Source: Bacillota bacterium (GTDB lineage: Bacteria > Bacillota > Bacilli > Alicyclobacillales > Alicyclobacillaceae). From it: a DNA stretch of 6,847 nt. Position 1 is the stretch's first letter. Every line of letters starts with the position of its first letter. The translations under genes were made by a program, and so were the position numbers. This document shows positions 1 through 5,567 of the stretch, piece after piece. Under the pieces are notes generated by a model, which searched no databases, was not told where the DNA came from, and worked only from the letters and a program-made list of their open reading frames with translations. The stretch spans positions 1 through 6,847 of the forward strand of contig JAKAXI010000101.1 of assembly GCA_021816665.1 (NCBI GenBank). The letters run 5' to 3'.

Positions 1-224
1 AGGGCTTCAAGCTTCTGCTTGAGTTCCTTTGCATGTTCTAACTCCTGGGTGTGTTTGCGCGCTTCAGCGTCCTTTTTACCTTGAAGCTGTTGCAAGTTAC
101 CGTCGTTCGCCTCAACAGCCAACTTCTTTGGGAACAAAAAGTTGCGCGCATAGCCCTCGGAGACGTTTTTGATTTCCCCCTGCTTTCCTTGACCCTTTAC
201 GTCAGCGAGCAATATCACTTTCAT
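1..224 (-). CDS. rplI: 50S ribosomal protein L9, N-terminal part (cut by window edge)
   Basis: Large-subunit protein that binds 23S rRNA through its N-terminal domain and helps maintain reading frame. The visible 74 residues start [19 protein letters not shown] and continue with the family motif [13 protein letters not shown] (residues 24-36), then the charged start of the long connecting helix rich in Lys, Glu and Gln. About half of the usual roughly 150 residues lie beyond position 1. The ATG at 224 is set by a strong AGGAGG about 7 bases upstream. It follows the DUF2232 gene by only 25 bases with no terminator between them, so the two are probably co-transcribed. In B. subtilis gdpP (yybT) lies between yybS and rplI; here it is missing. 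Identification is secure. Confidence 0.97.
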   Translation of the reverse strand, partial: MKVILLADVKGQGKQGEIKNVSEGYARNFLFPKKLAVEANDGNLQQLQGKKDAEARKHTQELEHAKELKQKLEA

Positions 225-249
225 GGACAAAACCTCCTCATAGGCCATT

Positions 250-1155
250 TCAAGTTCGTGGTACACGCCTCATCATGTCGATGAGACCCAATAAGATGTA
301 AATGCTGCGAACAAATTGGAGCAAGCCACCTACTACCAACAGCGTAAGCCAAAGTTTTGCGTAGCGGTGGTGATAAATCCTTCGCCAAACCCAGGCAATG
401 CCCTGTATGCCGAGCAGGAAACTCGCCACCAGCACAGCGCTGTTAGCTGCCTGCCACCACAGCGGGATCGACCGTAATGCGCCAAACATCACAATCGCGA
501 GCGCGATGATATAAACACCGACGACACTTCCGGGCAAGCGCCAATCGAGCAAAATCGACTGGGGTATTGGACGACCCGTTAAACGCCTCGCAACAACGAG
601 GTTGAGCAATGCGAAGAGTATCGCTAGGACGCTAAGAAGTCCAGGCAAGGAGGTTTGCAGCCAAGTGATGAATACGTTGATTGCCTGCGTCGCGTCAGCC
701 GTCGAACTTGCGCCAAGTAGCCCCTGGTCTTGCGCGATGGATGCTGTCATCGCGTTGCTCAGGTCAGCGTATAGATGACCACCTGACCAACGGTAAAATG
801 CGAGCAACACCAGTTCGATCATGACAAAAACGAACGTTCCGGTGATGAGTGCGGGATACGAAGACTCAGAGTCTAGCATCGCGTCGCCCATCACCCAGCT
901 GAGGAAATATGCACCGGCGCCGATCGCGAAGGCGGCCAGATTCCAACCTGCCAAGACGAGAAAGATGGTGTAAAGGCTGGCGAGCAGTATCGTCAGTCGC
1001 CGACTGCCTGTGACGTGGAAGGCAATGAGCGGTGCTGGAACTAGCCACAGTGTCCACAGTCCACCCCCCGGCAACAGAGAGAGGCCAAGCAGGACCACGT
1101 AAAGGACGAATGCGGCCGCCCGACGCGGGCCTGAATTCGACTCTGCCAATCGCAT
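250..1155 (-). CDS. yybS: DUF2232 (YybS-type) polytopic membrane protein
   Basis: A hydrophobic protein of 301 residues with roughly eight to nine likely membrane segments (around residues 13-32, 36-50, 54-74, 76-92, 103-124, 174-198, 215-238, 246-268 and 278-298). A less hydrophobic loop (about 125-173) sits in the middle, and the tail is basic after a segment ending [11 protein letters not shown]. Length, topology, this C-terminal pattern and the position beside rplI match the DUF2232 family, whose B. subtilis member is YybS. Its function is not established; a transport or membrane-remodelling role would be a guess. The ATG at 1155 shares its A with the TGA of the upstream MazG-like gene, which suggests translational coupling. 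A GTG at 1158 is an alternative start one codon longer. The sequence has no separate promoter. Confidence 0.85.
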   Translation of the reverse strand: MRLAESNSGPRRAAAFVLYVVLLGLSLLPGGGLWTLWLVPAPLIAFHVTGSRRLTILLASLYTIFLVLAGWNLAAFAIGAGAYFLSWVMGDAMLDSESSYPALITGTFVFVMIELVLLAFYRWSGGHLYADLSNAMTASIAQDQGLLGASSTADATQAINVFITWLQTSLPGLLSVLAILFALLNLVVARRLTGRPIPQSILLDWRLPGSVVGVYIIALAIVMFGALRSIPLWWQAANSAVLVASFLLGIQGIAWVWRRIYHHRYAKLWLTLLVVGGLLQFVRSIYILLGLIDMMRRVPRT

Positions 1156-1463
1156 CACCTCGTAGACCTAAGGTGACGCGCAATAACTTCAACGTCAGCG
1201 GCATCAAGTGCATCCGACAGTAACGTGCGCGGAAGGGCTTCGCGCCCCTCGCGGTCCACCGCGTCTAAGGAAAGGCCGAGTTGATTTGCCAGGAAGTACG
1301 AGACAGCTACCACACCGCCGAGAGCCTGTGTCATCTCCCGTTCACTGCCGCGCTGAATCGCGCGTAACACGTCCGCCACCTGACGAACCAGTTCAACTTT
1401 TGCGGTCTCCATCGACTGCAGTTTCCGGGCAATCTGCACGTGGGGATCGGGGGTCGGCACCAT
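1155..1463 (-). CDS. MazG-like family protein (degenerate, about 102 residues)
   Basis: A small all-helical protein. Residues 20-65 (pattern AKVELVRQVADVLRAIQRGS, then a helix ending VAVSYFLANQLGLSLDAVD) resemble the 'MazG-like family' of Firmicutes, distantly related to nucleotide pyrophosphohydrolases. The acidic metal-binding ExxE and ExxD pattern of true MazG is largely lost: only E24 and D31 sit near the expected places and the second helix has no acidic pair. NTP hydrolysis is therefore doubtful. The start ATG at 1463 follows AAGGAGG by four bases; a GTG at 1460 has better spacing. The frame stays open to 1637, giving up to 160 residues, but the extra N-terminal part is family-unlike and lacks a convincing ribosome site. 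Its stop overlaps the start of the DUF2232 gene. Confidence 0.7.
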   Translation of the reverse strand: MVPTPDPHVQIARKLQSMETAKVELVRQVADVLRAIQRGSEREMTQALGGVVAVSYFLANQLGLSLDAVDREGREALPRTLLSDALDAADVEVIARHLRSTR

Positions 1464-1600
1464 CACGCCTCCTTTTGCACTGCACCAGTCAGCGGCTCTC
1501 GTTGCTAGAAGGTTGGCCGAGAAGACTGGAATTGCTGTTTTCATCCCTATTCCACGCGCCGTCCGAGAATCCTCCCAAAGCACTGTGACAGCCTCGCCTT

Positions 1601-1634
1601 CACGGTCAGGCCGTCGTGGTGAGGACGGTCCGTG
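1601..1634 (-). other. Imperfect two-part hairpin in the leader of the MazG-like operon
   Basis: Arms CACGG and CCGTC (1601-1605, 1611-1615) pair with GACGG and CCGTG (1624-1628, 1630-1634). The loop is 8 bases, with an internal bulge of 5 bases on one side and 1 on the other. It lies about 140 bases upstream of the MazG-like start, in the 221-base stretch after the rpsR terminator. Neither strand has a T-run after it, so it is not a simple terminator. No good sigma-A promoter was found in this stretch. Its role is unknown and it may be chance in a GC-rich spacer. Confidence 0.25.
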
Positions 1635-1684
1635 CAACAGGGTTATTTCTCTGCTGTAAACACTCTTATTCTAGACAAAGATCC

Positions 1685-1715
1685 AAAAAGGAGCGAGAGC
1701 CCATGCTCTCGCTCC
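1685..1715 (-). terminator. Intrinsic terminator of the rpsF-ssb-rpsR operon
   Basis: An 11-bp perfect stem (GGAGCGAGAGC at 1690-1700 and its complement at 1705-1715) with a 4-base loop is followed on the minus strand by five T residues (1685-1689). It begins 13 bases after the rpsR stop codon. This is a textbook Rho-independent terminator and marks the end of the ribosomal operon. Confidence 0.93.
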
Positions 1716-1728
1716 CCTTGTGTCGCCA

Positions 1729-1959
1729 TCACTCAGAAGTGTATGGCAAGAGCGCAACTTGCCTTGCCCGCTTAATCGCCAATGTCACTTGACGCTGATG
1801 GCGTGCACAGTTTCCGGAGATCCGGCGCGGCAAAATCTTGCTGCGGTCGGTCAGGAACTTCTGCAACCGATTGATGTCTTTATAGTCTGCAACCTTGATC
1901 TGGTCCACGCAGAATTGGCACACCTTACGGCGCTTTCCGCCTCTACCTTTTCGCGGCAT
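1729..1959 (-). CDS. rpsR: 30S ribosomal protein S18, cysteine-containing (C+) form
   Basis: Small-subunit protein that pairs with S6 on the central domain (platform) of 16S rRNA. The 76 residues include the basic start, the motif [12 protein letters not shown] (25-36), KILPRR (41-46), and the ending [15 protein letters not shown] typical of S18. It carries C14, C17, C51 and H54 in a CX2C...CX2H layout, the C+ type thought to bind zinc; B. subtilis and E. coli S18 lack the full set. GAGAGGTGA precedes the ATG at 1959 with good spacing. It lies 64 bases after ssb and is the last gene of the operon, followed at once by a strong terminator. Confidence 0.97.
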   Translation of the reverse strand: MPRKGRGGKRRKVCQFCVDQIKVADYKDINRLQKFLTDRSKILPRRISGNCARHQRQVTLAIKRARQVALLPYTSE

Positions 1960-2023
1960 CCTTCGTCACCTCTCTTGTTCGACCCGCCTGTACGAGGTCT
2001 CTGGCTATCCCAGTTGCCCGACG

Positions 2024-2521
2024 TCAGAACGGGAGGTCGTCGTCCGAAATGTCAATCGTCTGTGCGTCATCTGCGAACGGGTCATCTTCGTACTGCGGCC
2101 GGGATTCTGCCGGACGCTGCGGTCGTTGGGCAGCATTCGGTACATTCCCGCTACCAGGGTTGGATGCATATGAACCAGCGTTCGAAGGAGCAGCGGAAGA
2201 CTCGCCTCGGTCAAGGAAACGGACGGTGTCTGCCACCACTTCCGCAACATTTACCTTCTGCCCTTCGCGATTCTCATAGGAGCGAATCTGCAGCCGACCG
2301 TCTACCGCCGCAAGGCGGCCCTTGTGGAGGTACTGCGCGCACAACTCCGCTTGTTTCTGCCAGACCACAATGTTGATGAAGTCAGCTTCACGCTCTCCAG
2401 ACTGATTCGGTCGCTGTCGATCCACTGCAAGTGCAAACGACGCCACGGCCGTGCCTGAGTTTGTGTACCTGAGTTCTGGGTCCCGCGTCAACCTCCCAAT
2501 GAGAATCACCCGGTTTAGCAT
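2024..2521 (-). CDS. ssb: Single-stranded DNA-binding protein
   Basis: Binds single-stranded DNA as a tetramer during replication, recombination and repair. Residues 1-105 form the OB fold: MLNRVILIGRLTRDPELRYT at the start, then FINIVVWQKQAE with the base-stacking W54, and GRLQIRSYENREGQKV. Residues 106-155 are a flexible linker rich in Ser, Pro, Asn and Gln. The end is the acidic tip ISDDDLPF (158-165), which recruits partner proteins such as helicases and RecO. The length of 165 residues is normal. GGAGGGG lies five bases before the ATG at 2521. The position between rpsF and rpsR, 22 bases after rpsF, is the conserved Firmicutes order and corresponds to B. subtilis ssbA, the essential housekeeping copy. 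Confidence 0.97.
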   Translation of the reverse strand: MLNRVILIGRLTRDPELRYTNSGTAVASFALAVDRQRPNQSGEREADFINIVVWQKQAELCAQYLHKGRLAAVDGRLQIRSYENREGQKVNVAEVVADTVRFLDRGESSAAPSNAGSYASNPGSGNVPNAAQRPQRPAESRPQYEDDPFADDAQTIDISDDDLPF

Positions 2522-2543
2522 CGATACCCCTCCAGATAACGAT

Positions 2544-2831
2544 CTATTCGCCTAAGCGCACGGTGAGGTAACGAAGGATGGAGTCGTCAATCCTCATCAC
2601 GCGTTCGAGCTCTTCTGGCAAGTTCTTGTCAGTCGAGAACTGCATCAAGACATAATAGCCTTCACGATGATGGTCGATTTCGTAGGCAAGCCGACGCTTT
2701 CCGATCTCTTGAAGCTGGTCAATCTGACCGCCTTCTTCGGTGACGAGCGTCTGATACTTTGCCACTCGTTCCGCGGTCTGTTCTGGCTCCAAGTCCGCCT
2801 TCAAAACATACATCGTTTCATATTGGCGCAA
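2544..2831 (-). CDS. rpsF: 30S ribosomal protein S6 (TTG start)
   Basis: Small-subunit protein that forms a heterodimer with S18. The 95 residues show the ferredoxin-like family pattern: RQYETMYVL near the start, the motif GKRRLAYEIDHHREGYYVLMQF (44-65; residues 50-60 are the most conserved), and the end DDSILRYLTVRL. The start is TTG at 2831, chosen because AAAGGAGGTGA lies six bases upstream, no ATG is available at the right distance, and the family starts at this point. It is the first gene of the rpsF-ssb-rpsR operon, with a promoter at 2916-2944 and a structured leader of about 75 bases. Autoregulation by the S6:S18 complex is known in several bacteria and is plausible here. Confidence 0.96.
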   Translation of the reverse strand: MRQYETMYVLKADLEPEQTAERVAKYQTLVTEEGGQIDQLQEIGKRRLAYEIDHHREGYYVLMQFSTDKNLPEELERVMRIDDSILRYLTVRLGE

Positions 2832-2857
2832 CCTGAGTCACCTCCTTTTGGACAATG

Positions 2858-2878
2858 GCCCTGCATCGCGTGCAGAGC
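2858..2878 (-). other. Hairpin just upstream of the rpsF ribosome binding site
   Basis: GCUCUGCA (2878-2871) pairs with UGCAGGGC (2865-2858) over 8 bp including one G-U pair, closing a 5-base loop. It ends about 12 bases before the rpsF Shine-Dalgarno sequence, within the 5' leader. It has no T-run and so is not a terminator. It may help expose or hide the ribosome site, or be part of a larger leader structure with the element at 2881-2907. Confidence 0.4.
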
Positions 2879-2880
2879 AA

Positions 2881-2907
2881 GGCGGCACAAACCTCGTAAA
2901 ACGTGCC
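2881..2907 (-). promoter_or_regulatory. Candidate S6:S18-binding leader element of rpsF
   Basis: At the predicted 5' end of the rpsF transcript, GG-CAC (2907-2903) and GUG-CCG-CC (2888-2881) can fold so that CAC pairs with GUG, the final CC pairs with GG, and CCG stays bulged. A CCG bulge next to a hairpin is the hallmark of the known S6:S18 leader motif, which mimics the S6:S18 site on 16S rRNA. A plain 5-bp stem GGCAC/GUGCC is an alternative fold that would use up the CCG. The outer stem here is only two pairs, so the match is suggestive, not proven. Confidence 0.4.
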
Positions 2908-2915
2908 AAGATAAA

Positions 2916-2944
2916 ATGATACCATAGTTCAACCTGTACGAAAA
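2916..2944 (-). promoter_or_regulatory. rpsF: Promoter of rpsF-ssb-rpsR (extended -10 type)
   Basis: On the minus strand a -10 box TATCAT (2921-2916; five of six consensus bases) is preceded by TGG, giving the TGn extension. After a 17-base spacer lies a weak -35 box TTTTCG (2944-2939). Transcription should begin near 2909-2907, about 75 bases before the TTG start. A weak -35 with an extended -10 is a common sigma-A arrangement. Confidence 0.6.
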
Positions 2945-2947
2945 GGG

Positions 2948-2957
2948 CTTGTACAAG
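2948..2957. repeat. Perfect 10-bp palindrome next to the rpsF promoter
   Basis: CTTGTACAAG reads the same on both strands and ends 3 bases upstream of the -35 box of the rpsF promoter. AAAA and TTTT runs flank it, so a longer imperfect dyad with a GGG bulge exists. It could be a protein-binding site or the remains of a weak ychF terminator. On the minus strand it is followed by CCCTTTTC. Confidence 0.4.
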
Positions 2958-2985
2958 TTTTCTGCGTCGATGTAGTGGCACCCGG

Positions 2986-4089
2986 TTAGACGTTAAACCG
3001 GAAGTGCACGACATCTCCATCTTGCATGACATAGTCCTTTCCCTCAAGGCGAAGCTTCCCGGACTCTCTTGCGGCAGCGTAAGATCCCGTTGTAACCAAG
3101 TCCCCATAGCTGACAACTTCGGCCCGGATGAACCCGCGCTCGAAATCTGTGTGAATAACCCCCGCAGCCTGAGGCGCCTTGGTGCCTCTGACAATGGTCC
3201 AGGCTCTGACTTCCGGTTCACCAGCCGTGAAGTAAGTGATGAGACCGAGCAGTTGGTACGCAGAACGGATCAATCGGTCCAATCCGGACTCGGTAAGTCC
3301 CAAATCGTCGAGGAAAGCCTGCCGATCGTCCGTGTCAAGGTCTGCGATTTCCGCCTCAAGTTGCGCGGAGATCACGACAAATTCCGCGCCGTCCCGCGCT
3401 GCTCGCTGACGCACTTGGTCAACCAGTTGATTCCCCTCCAGGTCGCCCTGGATGTCTGCTTCAGAGACATTGGCTACGTACAGAAGCGGCTTGTGCGTGA
3501 GTAGCGGGAGGTCGCGCAGGGCTGCCTGCTCCTCCTCGGAGAGAGCCACGGTGCGCGCTGCTTGGCCTTCGTTTAGCGCTTCCGCAATTCTCGTCAAGGC
3601 GTCGGCTTCAATTGCGTAACGCTTGTCTCCGGATTTAAGGTTCTTTCGTGTGCGTTCAAGGCGACGCTCGACAGATTCGAGGTCGGCCATGACGAGTTCG
3701 AGATCAATCGTATCCATGTCCCGCTCCGGGCTTACTGACCCTGCTACATGCGTTACGTCTCCGTCCTGGAAGCAGCGAACGACGTGGATGATCGCATCAA
3801 CTTCCCGGATGTGTCCGAGAAATTTGTTCCCGAGTCCTTCACCTTTGCTGGCCCCCGCGACAAGTCCGGCGATGTCGACAAATTCAAAGGTCGTCGGCAC
3901 AATGCGCTTTGGGTGGACAACCGCAGCAAGTCCCTGCAATCGCTCGTCTGGCACTTCTACGACACCGACGTTCGGGTCGATTGTGCAGAACGGGTAATTG
4001 GCGGCTTCCGCTTTGGCACGGGTTATGGCGTTGAAAAGAGTGGATTTGCCGACGTTCGGCAACCCAACGATTCCAGCTTGAAGCGGCAA
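2986..4089 (-). CDS. ychF: YchF/OLA1-type ribosome-associated ATPase
   Basis: P-loop protein of the Obg group that prefers ATP to GTP and associates with the ribosome; known roles include stress and redox responses. In the 367-residue product the P-loop is GLPNVGKS (9-16), G3 is DIAG (72-75) followed by the glycine-rich LVAGASKGEGLGN, and the G4 position reads NVSE (207-210) in place of NKxD, the change that explains ATP preference. A coiled-coil stretch covers about 128-200, and the C-terminal TGS domain about 282-365 ends DGDVVHFRFNV. Length is normal. TTG at 4089 is chosen as start because it gives the canonical MPLQAGIVGLPNVGKS and lies six bases after AAGAGGTG; the GTG at 4098 falls inside that ribosome site. 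It has its own promoter and no clear terminator before rpsF. Confidence 0.96.
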   Translation of the reverse strand: MPLQAGIVGLPNVGKSTLFNAITRAKAEAANYPFCTIDPNVGVVEVPDERLQGLAAVVHPKRIVPTTFEFVDIAGLVAGASKGEGLGNKFLGHIREVDAIIHVVRCFQDGDVTHVAGSVSPERDMDTIDLELVMADLESVERRLERTRKNLKSGDKRYAIEADALTRIAEALNEGQAARTVALSEEEQAALRDLPLLTHKPLLYVANVSEADIQGDLEGNQLVDQVRQRAARDGAEFVVISAQLEAEIADLDTDDRQAFLDDLGLTESGLDRLIRSAYQLLGLITYFTAGEPEVRAWTIVRGTKAPQAAGVIHTDFERGFIRAEVVSYGDLVTTGSYAAARESGKLRLEGKDYVMQDGDVVHFRFNV

Positions 4090-4122
4090 CGCGTACACCT
4101 CTTTCTGTTCTTAACGGGATTC

Positions 4123-4151
4123 ATTATAGAAAAAGAGACCCTGTGTCACAA
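4123..4151 (-). promoter_or_regulatory. ychF: Sigma-A promoter of ychF
   Basis: On the minus strand TTGTGA (4151-4146) is separated by exactly 17 bases from a perfect TATAAT (4128-4123). The predicted start near 4116 gives a leader of under 30 bases before the ychF TTG codon. This is the closest match to the housekeeping consensus in the window. Confidence 0.85.
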
Positions 4152-4306
4152 TGACGTTCGGGGACAAAACGCCTGATTTTGTACGTGCGGATGAGATTTC
4201 ACAAGATTGCGGCCGCGATCTGGTGCTTGTTGCCCCCACAGAAGGACAATGACGCTGGATAATCCACCTCTTTTATGACACACTAAGCTCGCGAGGAGGT
4301 GGGATC

Positions 4307-4426
4307 ATGTTGAGACGACTACTTCGCAAACTGAGGGTGCGCCGACTTGCTACAAAAGGTTTTGCCGCAGAGATGCAGCACCGTCAGAGCCGTTGTCAGA
4401 ACGGACATTTAGGCGCCTGCGCATAA
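4307..4426 (+). CDS. Candidate small basic protein, 39 residues, unrecognised
   Basis: An ATG at 4307 follows GAGGAGGTGGGATC, an excellent ribosome site with six to seven bases of spacing, and opens a 39-residue frame ending in TAA. The product begins MLRRLLRKLRVRRL, a strongly basic stretch that can form an amphipathic helix (residues 2-14). It ends in a Cys, Gly and His-containing tail with C30 and C38. It has about ten Lys or Arg and a single acidic residue (E22). It matches no family known to me. It lies in the 493-base gap between ychF and the DUF951 gene and is divergent from ychF. No convincing promoter was found, only weak ATGACG and TTTTAT-like boxes around 4249-4277. A nucleic-acid- or membrane-binding peptide or a toxin-like peptide are guesses. 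It may also be a chance frame. Confidence 0.45.
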   Translation: MLRRLLRKLRVRRLATKGFAAEMQHRQSRCQNGHLGACA

Positions 4427-4543
4427 GGCGGCGGGGTGGGTTGTGAACGCTCGAAAGTCGTGCCGTACAGGCGGTCTGCCTGCTTTCTCAATCGTAGTAA
4501 CTACACCACCACATGGTGGCTTAGTGAGCCGTCGACAGCCGCA

Positions 4544-4568
4544 GGTTGACCGCCGCACAACCCTTTTT
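4544..4568 (+). terminator. Weak candidate terminator downstream of the small ORF
   Basis: GGTTG (4544-4548) pairs with CAACC (4558-4562) around a 9-base loop, followed by CTTTTTCTCTC on the plus strand. The stem is only 5 bp and the loop is large, so strength is doubtful. It lies about 117 bases after the small ORF. The rest of 4427-4582 holds a second 5-bp hairpin (4468-4482) and nothing else recognisable. Confidence 0.35.
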
Positions 4569-4582
4569 CTCTCTTCTTTGGC

Positions 4583-4816
4583 TCATGAGTCGGGAGGGCT
4601 GTTGTGCAATCCAGTTGTAACTGAACTCCCTGGCTTTAAAACTTTACGAACCAGGCGTTCGAAGCGTGGGCGCGGAATAAGAACACTGTGTCCACATGCC
4701 TCGCATTTGACTCGGATATCCATCCCCATACGGATCACGCGCCACTGGTTGGAACCACAGGCGTGTGGTTTTTTGAGTTGTACAACGTCATCCAACTGAA
4801 ATAAAACCTGCACCAT
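4583..4816 (-). CDS. DUF951 family small protein
   Basis: A 77-residue protein with the DUF951 signature: a start of the type FQLDDVVQLKKPHACGSN (6-23), then WRVIRMGMDIRVKCEACGHS with a CxxC pair, and LIPRPRFERLVRKVL. The cysteine of HACG together with CEAC suggests a small metal-binding fold. Members sit next to ychF in many Firmicutes; in B. subtilis the equivalent is probably yyzM. The function is unknown, and a nucleic-acid or ribosome link is only suggested by its neighbours. The ATG at 4816 lies six bases after GGGGG; GTG codons at 4819 and 4813 are alternatives. The tail after the conserved core (about residues 60-77) is family-variable. It follows the CvpA-like gene by 59 bases. Confidence 0.88.
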   Translation of the reverse strand: MVQVLFQLDDVVQLKKPHACGSNQWRVIRMGMDIRVKCEACGHSVLIPRPRFERLVRKVLKPGSSVTTGLHNSPPDS

Positions 4817-4875
4817 CACGCGCCCCCTTTCATCGGTTCATTTTACAGGTGGATTGATTGGGCAGATGTCAGTAA

Positions 4876-5463
4876 CTATACCACATGCAAAAGATGGACG
4901 ACGGTTTGAACACCCGCCATGCCGAAGGAGTGCGCTGTCGCTTGTGCAAGAAACGACACTTCCCGAATCCAGGCTACGTTCGCCACGAGAATCCCTGTCA
5001 AGGCTGTCAAGTACGCTCCACAGCCAATTGACAAGACGACTGTCAGCACAGACCGGCGTTGTCTCTCGGCAGCTTCACGGTCCCACAGCGCGTTGGTGAA
5101 GTGCCACATCATGATGAACAGGCCGAAAACCGCAATCGTGATCACAAGGTAGAATAGGGTGCGGAGGATATGTAGTGCTAACGCCTGATGCAGCGGTAGA
5201 CCGCCGGTGGCCGCTGTCGTGGCAGGTGCAAATCCGGCGAGCGCCGAGATCACGTCCGGCTGCGTGGAGATGTGGGCAGAGAGCCAGAGAAAGGCGTAAC
5301 TTGTCGGGGGTGTGAAGGTGCGCGTCATCCATCCAGAGAGATGTACTGCAGCGTAGCTCGACGCGATAAATCCCCCACTGCAGAGGACTGCAAGCTGCAA
5401 CCCTCTCGTGCTGATAGAAAGAGAACACCACATCCACTCGATGACAAACAGCAAGTCCAACAA
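4876..5463 (-). CDS. CvpA-like membrane protein
   Basis: A 195-residue hydrophobic protein with four likely membrane segments (about residues 2-16, 21-45, 100-122 and 138-165), a polar loop between 47 and 98, and a charged loop DREAAERQRR (128-137). The order of segments, the RGLQLAVL turn after the first helix and the glycine-containing last helix (SIGCGAYLTALTGIL) resemble the CvpA family, known for colicin V production and envelope functions. CvpA genes do occur near yyaC and DUF951 in Bacillales, but sequence similarity read by eye is weak. The start is TTG at 5463, eight bases after AGGAGG; a second TTG follows directly. It diverges from yyaC across 104 bases and probably shares a transcript with the DUF951 gene. 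Confidence 0.55.
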   Translation of the reverse strand: MLDLLFVIEWMWCSLSISTRGLQLAVLCSGGFIASSYAAVHLSGWMTRTFTPPTSYAFLWLSAHISTQPDVISALAGFAPATTAATGGLPLHQALALHILRTLFYLVITIAVFGLFIMMWHFTNALWDREAAERQRRSVLTVVLSIGCGAYLTALTGILVANVAWIREVSFLAQATAHSFGMAGVQTVVHLLHVV

Positions 5464-5502
5464 GCGACCATCCTCCTACACCTTGTGAGTCTTGTGACGC
5501 TT

Positions 5503-5521
5503 TTCAACAGGTATAGTTGAA
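5503..5521. repeat. Operator-like dyad over the yyaC -35 element
   Basis: TTCAAC and GTTGAA are perfect 6-bp inverted arms around 7 bases (AGGTATA). The spacer contains the GTATA taken as the -35 box of the yyaC promoter, so a bound protein would cover that box. It lies 25 bases upstream of the CvpA-like ribosome site on the other strand. No regulator is recognised for it. Confidence 0.4.
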
Positions 5522-5540
5522 GCTACGCGTACGTATACTG
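5511..5540 (+). promoter_or_regulatory. yyaC: Candidate forespore (sigma-G/sigma-F type) promoter of yyaC
   Basis: GTATA (5511-5515) matches the -35 consensus of forespore sigma factors. After 18 bases lies TATACTG (5534-5540), which matches five of seven positions of the sigma-G -10 consensus CATWHTA. Transcription would start near 5547 and yyaC begins at 5568. B. subtilis yyaC is a forespore gene, which supports the reading. No equally good sigma-A promoter is seen here. Confidence 0.5.
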
Positions 5541-5567
5541 GGAATATTCCGGTGCAGGAGGATTCCC

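Noticed and set aside
1720..2376. 218-residue plus-strand frame
   Set aside because: It lies antisense to rpsR and ssb, both certain genes. The open frame is a by-product of their codon use.
3748..4176. 142-residue plus-strand frame over the start of ychF
   Set aside because: It is antisense to the conserved P-loop half of ychF and has no ribosome site or family resemblance.
4505..4518. Near-perfect palindrome CCACCACATGGTGG
   Set aside because: It forms a 5-bp stem with a 4-base loop but has no T-run on either side and no promoter next to it. It is probably chance.
4555..4606. Inverted copies GCACAAC and GTTGTGC about 40 bases apart at the end of the DUF951 gene
   Set aside because: The arms are seven bases only, the spacing is too long for a terminator and the second arm is coding. 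It is not treated as a functional repeat.
4443..4799. 118-residue plus-strand frame starting with GTG
   Set aside because: It runs antisense across the whole DUF951 gene, whose protein is clearly conserved, and its own product resembles no family. GGGGTGG before the GTG is only a chance ribosome site.
5541..5549. GGGAATATT-like match to a sigma-F -10 box upstream of yyaC
   Set aside because: No GYATA -35 box lies 15-16 bases upstream of it. The GTATA-N18-TATACTG pair fits better.
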